49,616 nt of DNA, from NCBI GenBank assembly GCA_027306925.1, contig DAHUXW010000013.1, forward strand, positions 1 to 49,616. Direction: 5' to 3'. Below the pieces are notes generated by a model, which was not told the DNA's origin, did no database searches, and saw nothing but the letters and a program-made list of their open reading frames with translations. Both the position numbers and the translations under genes were made by a program. Below, in pieces: positions 34,932 to 42,623 of the stretch (within the stretch, counting starts at the first letter, position 1; every line of letters begins with the position of its first letter). Source of the DNA: Acidimicrobiaceae bacterium. Lineage in GTDB: Bacteria > Actinomycetota > Acidimicrobiia > Acidimicrobiales > Bog-793.

Positions 34932-35825
34932 GTGGCCGGCACGGGGCCTTCGCTCCGCGACGCTCGAACGCACGCGGCGCGAGCGCGGGCCGTCCTCACG
35001 CTCGCGTGCGACGACCGCGTCGGGATCGTGCGGGCGGTCTCGGGGTTCCTTGCGGACCGCGGCGTCAACATCGACGAGAGCCAGCAGTTCGCGGCGCCGA
35101 GCGGCCGGTTCTTCATGCGAGTGCAGACGTCGCTCCCCGAGGGGCTCGCGGTCGCCGCTCTGCGCGACGAGTTCGTCCCGCTCGCGACGGAGATGGGCAT
35201 GTCGTGGGGGATGTACGACGCCGAGGTCCGGCCGCGCCTGCTCCTGCTCGTGAGCAAGCTCGGCCACTGCCTGAACGACTTGCTCTACCGGTGGCGCATC
35301 GGGTCGCTGCGCGCGGACATCGCCGCCGTCGTGTCGAACCATCCGGACTTCGGCGAGCTCGTCGCGTCCTACGGGATCGACTTCCACCACCTCCCGGTCG
35401 GCGACGAGAACCGGGCCGAGCAGGAGGCGCGCATCCTCGGGATCGTCGACCGGCACGGTGTCGACCTCGTCGTTCTCGCGCGCTACATGCAGATCCTCTC
35501 GCCCGTGCTGGCGGACCGCCTCGAGGGGCGGGCGATCAACATCCACCACTCGTTCCTGCCGAGCTTCAAAGGTGCCCGCCCCTACCACCAGGCGTACGAG
35601 CACGGGGTGAAGCTCATCGGCGCGACCGCCCACTACGTGACGTCGGACCTCGACGAGGGCCCGATCATCGAGCAGGAGGTCGCCCGCGTCGAGCACCGCC
35701 ACTCCGTCGACCAGCTCGTCGCGATCGGCCGCGACATCGAGTGCGCGGCGCTCGCACGCGCGGTCTCGTGGCACGTCGAGCACCGCATCATGTTGAACGG
35801 ACGCACGACCGTCGTCGTCCCCTGA
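34932..35825 (+). CDS. purU: Formyltetrahydrofolate deformylase
   Basis: Hydrolyses 10-formyl-THF to formate and THF, balancing one-carbon pools. 297 residues from GTG 34932. An N-terminal ACT domain (LTLACDDRVGIVRAVSGFLADRGVNIDES, about 20-95) senses amino acids in the family (glycine/methionine in E. coli). The formyltransferase-like domain carries the catalytic Asn (VVSNHPD), His (NIHHSFLPSFKGARPY) and Asp (TSDLDEGPIIEQEV). The 8-nt gap to ahcY suggests one transcript, linking folate recycling to homocysteine formation, since THF is needed for remethylation. Confidence 0.95.
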   Translation: MAGTGPSLRDARTHAARARAVLTLACDDRVGIVRAVSGFLADRGVNIDESQQFAAPSGRFFMRVQTSLPEGLAVAALRDEFVPLATEMGMSWGMYDAEVRPRLLLLVSKLGHCLNDLLYRWRIGSLRADIAAVVSNHPDFGELVASYGIDFHHLPVGDENRAEQEARILGIVDRHGVDLVVLARYMQILSPVLADRLEGRAINIHHSFLPSFKGARPYHQAYEHGVKLIGATAHYVTSDLDEGPIIEQEVARVEHRHSVDQLVAIGRDIECAALARAVSWHVEHRIMLNGRTTVVVP

Positions 35826-36042
35826 GTGGCGTCGCCTCGGCGACGCGGCGGCGACGGGAGGTGACGGGAGGTGACGGGCTGGTGAACTCCTTCACAAGTA
35901 AGCGCCAACCTGCTGTTACGGCTGTGTTGCTCTTCGCCCGAAGGGTACTCAGCCGCCGCGAAGTGGTCGTAGAATGTCATCAGACCTATTCGCTGACTGT
36001 TCCGAACCCCCCCCCAGGGACATGGTCGCGAGGTCGCAGGGC
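35826..36042. other. Intergenic gap after purU with a 10-bp tandem repeat
   Basis: GACGGGAGGT is repeated at 35853-35862 and 35863-35872 with a partial third copy. A markedly less GC-rich stretch follows (about 35880-36000), ending in a run of C near 36007-36015. No coding frame is convincing. The AT-richer stretch could hold an unrecognised promoter or small RNA, but neither gene flank needs a promoter here because both end toward it. Confidence 0.45.
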
Positions 36043-36075
36043 ACGTGGCCCGGGCGCCCCCCGCCCGGGCCACGT
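36043..36075. terminator. Strong bidirectional terminator hairpin
   Basis: ACGTGGCCCGGGCG (36043-36056) and CGCCCGGGCCACGT (36062-36075) form a perfect 14-bp stem with a 5-nt C loop, 22 nt after the stop of the YihY-like gene on the minus strand and 218 nt after purU. Confidence 0.85.
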
Positions 36076-36096
36076 CGCGTACGGCGGTCGATGCGA

Positions 36097-37155
36097 TCAT
36101 TTCTCGCCCCCGGTCCCGTGGTCAAGGCCCGCGGCGCGCCACTGGCGGAGAGCTGCGCCTTCGTCGGGCGGGGCCGCGTCGCCGTCGGGTGTCGCCGGAG
36201 CGTCGGCGAAGGACACCGAGACCCGCTCCCCGGGCCGCCGCTCGGACTGCCGCGCGACGAGCCGGAGCGCGCGCCGGTCGGCGCTCGTGAGCGGCGGCGG
36301 TGCGATCGAGCGCGGCCACAGGTGGAATGCGAGGATCGCGTTGATCTCGGCCGCGTACATGCTGATGCGGGCGCCCAGGTAGATCCACGCGACGAGGCCG
36401 AGGACGATCGCGAACAAGCCGTAGACCGCGCTCTCGTGCCGCAGCCCGCGGGCCACGAGCTCCCCGCCGGCCGCCTCGAGCGCCGTCCACGCGATCCCGC
36501 CGACCACCGAGCCGGGCACGAGCCGGCGCCACGGCACCTCCCGCGTCGTGAGCACGCGCAGACCCGCGAGGTATAGCGCGGACGTCGCGATGACCGACGC
36601 GAGCTCGCTCGCGGCGCCCGCGAGCACCGTGTGGCGGCCGAGGAGGCCGTACCCGGAGAGCAGACCGGCGACGCAGACCCCCGTCCCGAGCAGCGCGAGG
36701 AATGCGAAGCTACGCCAGACGCGGGCGAGGAAGCCCGGCCGGAGGACTCCGGGCACGTTCCACACCTCGGCCATCGCGTGAAGGCCGGTCTGGCTGAGGC
36801 CGGTCGCTCCCCACGTGAGGCCGGCGAGACCGACGACGAGTCCCGGGACGGTCGCGCTGCGCAGCGCGCGGACGTTGTGCTGCAGGTCTGTCCCGATGAT
36901 CGGGAACTGCGAGAGGACCGAGCGCTCGATCGACCGGGCGAACGAGCTGTCGTGACCCGCGACGATCCCGAGGACGGTGACGAGCACGAGCAGCAGGGGG
37001 AACACCGACACGAACCCCGAGTACGCGAGGGTTGCGACGAGGCCTCCGCCGTTGTCGTCGCCGAACTTCTTCTGCACGGCCACGGCGAACCCGAGGACAC
37101 GGCTGCGCTGCTGGACGTGGTCGGCAGCGCGCACAGCGCGCTCGAGCACGTTCAC
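36097..37155 (-). CDS. YihY/UPF0761 family membrane protein
   Basis: 352-residue integral membrane protein with six predicted spans. Family landmarks: DNGGGLVATLAYSGFVSVFPLLLVLVTVLG, GLAGLTWGATGLSQTGLHAMAEVWNVP, RRLVPGSVVGGIAWTALEAAGG and the last span AVYGLFAIVLGLVAWIYLGARISMYAAEINAI. The cytoplasmic tail of about 60 residues is charged. Long mislabelled as RNase BN; the true role is unknown. GTG 37155 lies 30 nt after the stop of the preceding unknown gene, so they are probably co-transcribed. Confidence 0.9.
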   Translation of the reverse strand: MNVLERAVRAADHVQQRSRVLGFAVAVQKKFGDDNGGGLVATLAYSGFVSVFPLLLVLVTVLGIVAGHDSSFARSIERSVLSQFPIIGTDLQHNVRALRSATVPGLVVGLAGLTWGATGLSQTGLHAMAEVWNVPGVLRPGFLARVWRSFAFLALLGTGVCVAGLLSGYGLLGRHTVLAGAASELASVIATSALYLAGLRVLTTREVPWRRLVPGSVVGGIAWTALEAAGGELVARGLRHESAVYGLFAIVLGLVAWIYLGARISMYAAEINAILAFHLWPRSIAPPPLTSADRRALRLVARQSERRPGERVSVSFADAPATPDGDAAPPDEGAALRQWRAAGLDHGTGGEK

Positions 37156-37185
37156 GCGCTCAACTGGCGGCGGCCTTCGGCGCGC

Positions 37186-37863
37186 TCATCGGCTGACCAC
37201 GGTGCCGAGCAGCTCGCCGGATCGCACGAGCTCGACGGATCCGGAGGCGACGAGCTCGCGCGCGAGCAGGTCGAGCTCGTACACGAGCGCGTCGTCGAGC
37301 ACGTCGGCGCCCACGAGCCCGACCTGCCGCTCGATGACGCGCACGGCTTCGCAGTAGAGACCCGGGTCGCGCTCGAGGTCCGCGGCGCGTGCGCCGCCGA
37401 TCGCCCCGAGGCCGCTCCGCCACGTGGCGATCGCGGCGAGGTCTCCCGCGTCCGGTGTGAGGAAGCCGTCGAGGAAGGCTCGCTCGAGCGCGGCGAGGGG
37501 CTCTCGCGTACGGGCGCCTCGCGTCGGCCCCGGGCGTTCGCCACTCCGCATCGCGGCGCAGGCGAGGTTCGCCGTGAGCGCCGACCACTGGGTGCGCGTC
37601 GCGGTGCGCGCCCGGGCGATCGCGCCGATCGCGCCGCGCCCGGCGCGGAGAGCGCCCGTCCCGAGAACGGGGAGGGTGACGAACGCGCCCTCCTCGGGCA
37701 CGTGGAGCCAGTGGTGGTGCCAGGTCGCGCCCGCTCGGGCCGAGACGTGGTGCGGTCCCACGCCCACGCCCGCGACCCCGGCGATCGGGCCCGGCGCGAA
37801 GGTGTCGAGGTCGAGTTGGAGCTCGGCGGCGACCTCGCCCGCGGTCAGCAGGACCGTGGCCAT
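37186..37863 (-). CDS. Protein of unknown function
   Basis: 225 residues from ATG 37863. Not recognised. Visible features: no signal peptide or membrane span; a run of His/Trp (TWHHHWLHVPEEGAFVTLPVLG) near residue 50; helical segments after it; and a C-terminal part with many Asp/Glu-Leu pairs (DDALVYELDLLARELVASGS). The minus-strand TACCGT hexamer 6 nt before the ATG gives a leaderless promoter. It precedes the YihY-like gene and is divergent from the decayed ABC exporter, with both leaderless -10 elements in a 65-bp gap. Confidence 0.7.
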   Translation of the reverse strand: MATVLLTAGEVAAELQLDLDTFAPGPIAGVAGVGVGPHHVSARAGATWHHHWLHVPEEGAFVTLPVLGTGALRAGRGAIGAIARARTATRTQWSALTANLACAAMRSGERPGPTRGARTREPLAALERAFLDGFLTPDAGDLAAIATWRSGLGAIGGARAADLERDPGLYCEAVRVIERQVGLVGADVLDDALVYELDLLARELVASGSVELVRSGELLGTVVSR

Positions 37864-37869
37864 CCAGCC

Positions 37870-37875
37870 ACGGTA
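37870..37875 (-). promoter_or_regulatory. Leaderless -10 element of the unknown gene
   Basis: Minus-strand TACCGT ending 6 nt before ATG 37863. Confidence 0.5.
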
Positions 37876-37916
37876 GCGGAGGCCCGCGTCCGGCGGGCGG
37901 GCCCGCATGGCAGCGG

Positions 37917-37922
37917 TAGCCT
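37917..37922 (+). promoter_or_regulatory. Leaderless -10 element of the NodI-like gene
   Basis: TAGCCT ending 6 nt before ATG 37929. The promoter looks intact although the gene is broken. Confidence 0.5.
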
Positions 37923-37928
37923 CCGCGC

Positions 37929-39208
37929 ATGGACGATCCAGCGGGGCCGATCGTGAGCGCGCGCGGTCTCACGAAGCGCTTCGGGACGTTCACGGCGGTC
38001 GACGGCGTCGACTTCACGATCGGGCGCGGCGAGGTGTGCGGATTCCTCGGCCCCAACGGCGCCGGGAAGACGTCGACGATGCGCATGCTCGCGTGCATGT
38101 CGCCGGCGAGCGGCGGCCGGCTCGAGGTGCGGGGCCTCGACCCGGCGCGACACGGCCCCTCGACCCTTGCCGGGATCGGCGTGGTGCACGAGCACGACGC
38201 GCTCGACATGGAGCTCACCGTGCTCGACAACCTGCTCGTGCACGGCCGGTACTTCGACATCTCGCGCCGCGTCGTCCGCGCGCGGGCGCACGAGCTCCTG
38301 GAGTTCGCCCAGCTCGGCCGACGCGCCGGCTCGCGCGTGGAGGACCTCTCCGGCGGCATGCGGCGGCGGCTCGCGATCGCCCGGGCGTTGATCTCCGACC
38401 CCGAGCTCGTGATCCTCGACGAACCCACGACGGGCCTCGACCCCGAGGCGCGCCACCTCGTCTGGGAGCGCCTCTACGAGCTGCGACGACGCGCAGTGAC
38501 GCTCGTGATCACGACGCACTACATGGACGAGGCGGAGCAGATCTGCGACCGCCTCGTGGTGATGGGCGGTGGTCGCATCGTCGCGAAGGCAGCCCGCGCG
38601 CGCTCGTGGAACGCCACGTCGCTCGTGCAGTCGTCGAAGTGCGGCTCGCGCACGGGTCGCACGGGGAGCTCGCGGCGCGCCTGCGCCCGCGCTTCGGCCG
38701 GGTCGAGGTCCTCGCGGACCGGGTCTGGTGCTACGGCGACGACGGCGAGGCGATGCTCGCGACGATCCACGCGCAGGGGTGCGCGACCGAGTCCGCCCTT
38801 GTGCGGCGCGGGTCGCTTGCGACCGGGTTCGCGCTCCCGGTGCCCTACCTCGCCGCCGTCGGCGTCGGGCTCGGAGGTCTCGTCGACCGGCACGTCACCG
38901 GCAAAGTGCCGTCCTCGATCGGCGGGATCGGCTCCCTCTCGTTCGTCGCCCCCGGCCTGCTCGCGGGGCCCGCGATGCAGATCGCGACGAGCGAGGCGAC
39001 CTTCCCGGCCATGGCCGCGCTGAAGTGGGAGCGTCGCTATGACGCGATGCTCGCGACCCCGCTTGGTGTCTGCGACGTGCTCGCCGGCCACCTCGCGTAC
39101 CTGGTCGCGCTCGTCGCGTGCGCGTCGGTGGTCGCGGGCCGGACCTACCGTCACCGGCTCGCGCGGCGAGCACCGCGAACAGCCTCGAGCACGGCGCGCG
39201 GGCGGTAA
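37929..39208 (+). pseudogene. NodI-like ABC ATPase, frameshifted and joined to a truncated permease
   Basis: Starts as a normal lipooligosaccharide/drug exporter ATPase: Walker A GPNGAGKT at 41-48, signature LSGGM at about 141, Walker B LVILDEPTTGLDP, switch TTHYMDEAE. Near 38590 one base is missing (GRIVA, then EGSPRALVERH in the next frame, where relatives read GRIVAEGSP). The second frame continues the ATPase tail to ALVRRGSL, where relatives read EDVF. It then passes straight into the middle of an ABC-2 permease (VGVGLGGLV, SFVAPGLLAGPAMQIAT, KWERRYDAMLATPLGVCDVLAGHLAY). That permease lacks both its N-terminus and everything after about four spans, ending at TAA 39206-39208. So the locus has a frameshift, an in-frame gene fusion by deletion, and a truncation. 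Confidence 0.75.
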
Positions 39209-39255
39209 CGTCCGGGTGGCGCGTCGCTCCGTGGCCGCGTCGGACCTCGCACGTC

Positions 39256-39804
39256 GTGGCTCGCGATCTCGTCGTGTACCGGCGAGCGTGGCCGGTCCTC
39301 GTGACGGGCTTCGCCGAGCCCGTCTTCTATCTGCTCGGGCTCGGGCTCGGGCTCGGCGGTCTCGTCGGGCGCCTCGCGTTTGCCGGCCACGATCTCACCT
39401 ACGCGCGCTTCGCCGTCCCCGGCATGCTCGCGGGCGCCGCGATGAACGGCGCGATCCTCGATTCGACGTACAACCTGTTCTTCAAGTTGAAGGTCGAGAA
39501 GACCTACGAGGCGGTCCTCGCGACGCCGCTCTCCGTCCCGGACGTCGCGCTGGGCGAGCTCGGTCGGGCGGTGATTCGGGGCGCGGCGTACCCGGCGGCG
39601 CTCCTCGCGGTGGCCGCGGCCATGGGCCTCGTCGGATCGGCGTGGGCGCTGGCGCGCGTGCGGGCTGCGACGCTCGTGTCCTTTGCGTTCGGGGCGGTCG
39701 GGATGCTCGCGACCTCGTTCATGAGGAGCTGGCAGGACCTCGACTCGGTCGCGCTCGCGCTCGGGCTCGCGACGCGGCGGCTCCGCTCCTTCCTCGCGTC
39801 GTAG
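39256..39804 (+). pseudogene. NodJ-like ABC-2 permease, truncated
   Basis: Second permease of the same exporter, about 182 residues readable from GTG 39256. Good matches to the NodJ pattern: WPVLVTGFAEPVFYLLGLGLGLGGLV, FAVPGMLAGAAMNGAILDSTYNLFFKLKVEKTYEAVLATPLSVPDVALGE, and FMRSWQDLD. In relatives about 70 residues with two more spans follow SWQDLD; here the protein ends 17 residues later in ALGLATRRLRSFLAS. Upstream, TAACGT followed 4 nt later by GTG 39216 looks like the old leaderless start, but it opens a different frame, so a shift near the N-terminus is also likely. Probably non-functional. Confidence 0.65.
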
Positions 39805-39865
39805 TGGGCGCGCGCGGCCACGCAGCAGCGACGAGCGGCACGCGCGCCGCGATCGCTCGCCGGCG

Positions 39866-41716
39866 TCACGCGCGAAGCAGCCCCCGGGCCGCGTCCGCGA
39901 TGTGCACGGCCGAGATGCCTGCCGCGTCGAGCAGCTCCGCCGGCGTCCCCGAGCTCGACAGACCGCGGACCGCGAGGTGCGCGAAGCTCGGTCGCACGCC
40001 TGCGCCGACGATCGCGGCGAGCACGGCTTCCCCGAGGCCGCCGGCGGGGTAGTGGTCCTCGGCGACGACGATCCGCCCCCCTGTGGCACGGCAGGCCGAC
40101 GCAAGGCCCTCGGCGTCGATCGGCTTCACGGAGTAGCAGTCGACGACGCGTGCCGCGACGCCCTCGGCAGCGAGGAGATCGGCGGCGGAGAGGCACTCGT
40201 AGAGCGTGACGCCCGCTCCGACGAGGGTCACCGCGTCTGCGTCGCTCGAGCGCGTGACTTTCGACCCGCCGATCGAGAACGACTCCGCGGCGCCGTAGAG
40301 GACCGGGTAGGCGCCGCGGGTCGTGCGGATGTACGCGACGCCGGGCGCGTCGGCCATCGCGACGACGAGCGCGACCGCGGATGTCGCGTCCGAGGGGTAG
40401 AGCACCGTCGAGCCGTGGACCGCGCGCATCGACGCGAGGTCTTCGAGAGCCATCTGCGAGGGGCCGTCGGCACCGATCTCGACGCCCGCGTGCGAGCCCG
40501 CGAGCCGGATCCGCAGGCCCGAGATCCCCGACATCCGCACGAAGTCGAACGCGCGGGAGAAGAACGCACCGAAGGTCGCCGCGAACGGGACGTAGCCGCG
40601 GGCGGCGAGGCCGCCGGCGGCGGCGACCATGAGCTGCTCCGCGATGAACGTCTCGAAGTAGCGCTCCGGCGCGACCGCGAGGAAGGACTCGGATCCGGTC
40701 GAGTTGCCGACCTCGGCGTCGAGCACGACGACCTCCGGGCGATCGGCGAGCGCTGCGAGCGCGTCCCCGTACGCCTTGCGCGTCGCGACCTTCTCGCCGA
40801 GCGGGTAGCGCGGCAGCTCGATCACCGCGAGCGGGTCCGGCGTGATCGCGGGACGGCCCGGGGGCGGCGTGAGCGAGCCGACCCGGATCGAGCTCGTGCC
40901 GCCGAGCTCGCGGATCGCGCGCTCCGCGAGGTCCGGCTTGAGCGCCGTGCCGTGCCATCCCTCCTTGTCCTCGATCTCGGCGACTCCCTTGCCCTTCAGC
41001 GTCCGGGCGAGCACGACGCTCGGTCGCCCGGCCGCCGCGGCCGTTGCGAACGCGTCGTCGATCGCCGCGACGTCGTGGCCGTCGACGGTGATCGCCGCGC
41101 AGCCGAACGCCTCGACCCGTGCCGCGTACGCGTCGAGATCCCAGCCGAGCTCCGTCGGGCCGCGTTGGCCGAGCCGGTTCACGTCGACGATGGCCGTGAA
41201 GTTCGCGAGCGAGTAGTAGGAGGCCTTGTCGAGCGCCTCCCACACCGAGCCTTCGGTCAGCTCGCTGTCGCCGCAGAGGACCCAGACGCGATAGGGGAGC
41301 TCGTCGAGGCGGCTCCCGGCGATCGCGATGCCGACGGCCGCGGCGATCCCGAGCCCGAGCGAACCGGTCGCGAGGTCGACCCACGGCAGCACGGGTGTCG
41401 GATGGCCCTGGAGGCGAGCGCCGAAGCGCCGATAGGTGTCGACGAGCTCGTGCTCGTCGACGACGCCGACCGCCCGGTAGAGCGAGTAGATGAGCGGCGA
41501 CGCGTGTCCCTTCGAGAAGACAAGGTGGTCGTTGGTCGGCACCTCGGGGTGCGCCCAGTCGTAGCGGAGGTGGCGGGTCGCGAGCACCGCGATGAGGTCC
41601 GCAGCCGACAGGGAGGACGTCGGGTGGCCGGATCCCGCCGAGGTGCTGCTCCGAATCGAGTCCACACGCAGCTGGCGGGCGAGGTTCTCGGCGGCAGTGA
41701 TCTCTTCGGGGTTCAT
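39866..41716 (-). CDS. tkt: Transketolase (animal-type length)
   Basis: Thiamine diphosphate enzyme of the pentose phosphate pathway, 616 residues from ATG 41716 with a GAGGTG ribosome site. Substrate histidines in SAGSGHPTSSLSAADL and FSKGHASPLIYS; TPP/Mg motif region GDSELTEGSVWEALDKASYY then DVNRLGQRGPTELGWDLDAY; pyrimidine domain with the catalytic Glu in ETFIAEQLMVAAAGGLAARG; transketolase C-terminal domain from about 490. The length and the NRLGQ motif match the short animal-like TKT branch rather than the roughly 660-residue E. coli type. The metal motif has GDSE where E. coli has GDGC; this also occurs in other members of the branch as I recall them. Confidence 0.92.
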   Translation of the reverse strand: MNPEEITAAENLARQLRVDSIRSSTSAGSGHPTSSLSAADLIAVLATRHLRYDWAHPEVPTNDHLVFSKGHASPLIYSLYRAVGVVDEHELVDTYRRFGARLQGHPTPVLPWVDLATGSLGLGIAAAVGIAIAGSRLDELPYRVWVLCGDSELTEGSVWEALDKASYYSLANFTAIVDVNRLGQRGPTELGWDLDAYAARVEAFGCAAITVDGHDVAAIDDAFATAAAAGRPSVVLARTLKGKGVAEIEDKEGWHGTALKPDLAERAIRELGGTSSIRVGSLTPPPGRPAITPDPLAVIELPRYPLGEKVATRKAYGDALAALADRPEVVVLDAEVGNSTGSESFLAVAPERYFETFIAEQLMVAAAGGLAARGYVPFAATFGAFFSRAFDFVRMSGISGLRIRLAGSHAGVEIGADGPSQMALEDLASMRAVHGSTVLYPSDATSAVALVVAMADAPGVAYIRTTRGAYPVLYGAAESFSIGGSKVTRSSDADAVTLVGAGVTLYECLSAADLLAAEGVAARVVDCYSVKPIDAEGLASACRATGGRIVVAEDHYPAGGLGEAVLAAIVGAGVRPSFAHLAVRGLSSSGTPAELLDAAGISAVHIADAARGLLRA

Positions 41717-41864
41717 GCGGGGCACCTCGGCATGGTCGATGGTGGGCGGGAACGTCGGTCCGCGCACCCGTCCCTCGGCAGCTCCGGCGGGGGGCCCGCA
41801 GGGCTGCCCGCCGGACGGGCGACACGTGATGGCGCGTCGCGCAAGGCTAGTGGGCGGTGCTTGG

Positions 41865-42596
41865 TCAGGCCGCCCGGCCGCTCGCGCCGCACGCGGGCTC
41901 GACGAGCCGCCCGATCGGCACGACGGCGACGACGTCCAGGCCCGCGCGGCGCAACGCGAACGCGGCGCTCTGCGCACGCGCTCCCGAGGTGGAGAGGTCG
42001 TCGACCACGAGCACGCGCGCGGCGCTCCCGCCGGCGGGTCCGGCGTCGGCCGCGCGCGGTGCCGCGTCGACTTCGGCCCGGGCGAGGTCGCGGCCCTGGT
42101 CGCGGCCGCCGGGTCCGGCGACTGCCCGGTAGCCGTCGCGCGAGGCGAGCAGGTGCCCGAGCGCCGCCGGGCCGCGTGCGAGGATCTCGAGGGGCGCCAC
42201 GCGGCGCGACCCGTCGACGGCGTCGAGAGCTCGCCGGACGACCTCGACGAGTGGGTGCACGCCGTGCCACGATGCCCGCCCCGGCCCCGACGACGGGACC
42301 GTCGCGACGAGCTCGAACGGTGTGCGCCCGTCGGCGGCGGGTCGGAATGCGGCGAGATGGCGGGAGAGCGCCGCGGCGAGGAGGCTCGCGGCGTCGTAGC
42401 GGGTGGCCGGGGCCGCCGCAGCCTTGTAGGCCACGAGCGTCCGGTGCAGGGAGCCACCGCGGGGCGCGAGCGCGACGGGAACGACCTGCACGAGGTCGCA
42501 GCCGAGCTGGCGCGCGACGACCGAGCAGGCGTGGCAGCGCGAGTAGCCGCGCGACACGGTCGCGAGGCACGTGGGGCAGATGCGGGTCGTCGCCAT
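41865..42596 (-). CDS. ComF-like phosphoribosyltransferase
   Basis: 243 residues. An N-terminal zinc ribbon (CPTCLATVSRGYSRCHACS) is followed by a PRTase-like domain with the PRPP loop VLVVDDLSTSGARAQSAA at about 195-212 and VATVPSSGPGR as the partner loop. ComF proteins act in DNA uptake and recombination in some bacteria; no other competence gene is near, so a salvage-like role is equally possible. Gly/Asp-rich insert at about 155-190 looks disordered. TACGTT lies 8 nt before ATG 42596. Downstream transketolase is 148 nt away, same strand. Confidence 0.8.
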   Translation of the reverse strand: MATTRICPTCLATVSRGYSRCHACSVVARQLGCDLVQVVPVALAPRGGSLHRTLVAYKAAAAPATRYDAASLLAAALSRHLAAFRPAADGRTPFELVATVPSSGPGRASWHGVHPLVEVVRRALDAVDGSRRVAPLEILARGPAALGHLLASRDGYRAVAGPGGRDQGRDLARAEVDAAPRAADAGPAGGSAARVLVVDDLSTSGARAQSAAFALRRAGLDVVAVVPIGRLVEPACGASGRAA

Positions 42597-42604
42597 TGCG
42601 GGGC

Positions 42605-42610
42605 AACGTA
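42605..42610 (-). promoter_or_regulatory. Leaderless -10 element of the ComF-like gene
   Basis: Minus-strand TACGTT, 8 nt before ATG 42596. Confidence 0.45.
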
Positions 42611-42623
42611 CCGGTCGGTGCTG

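Noticed and set aside
41200-41300. Loss of the transketolase metal motif (GDSE in place of GDG)
   Set aside because: The same variant occurs, as I recall, in other short animal-type transketolases; the surrounding motif is intact.
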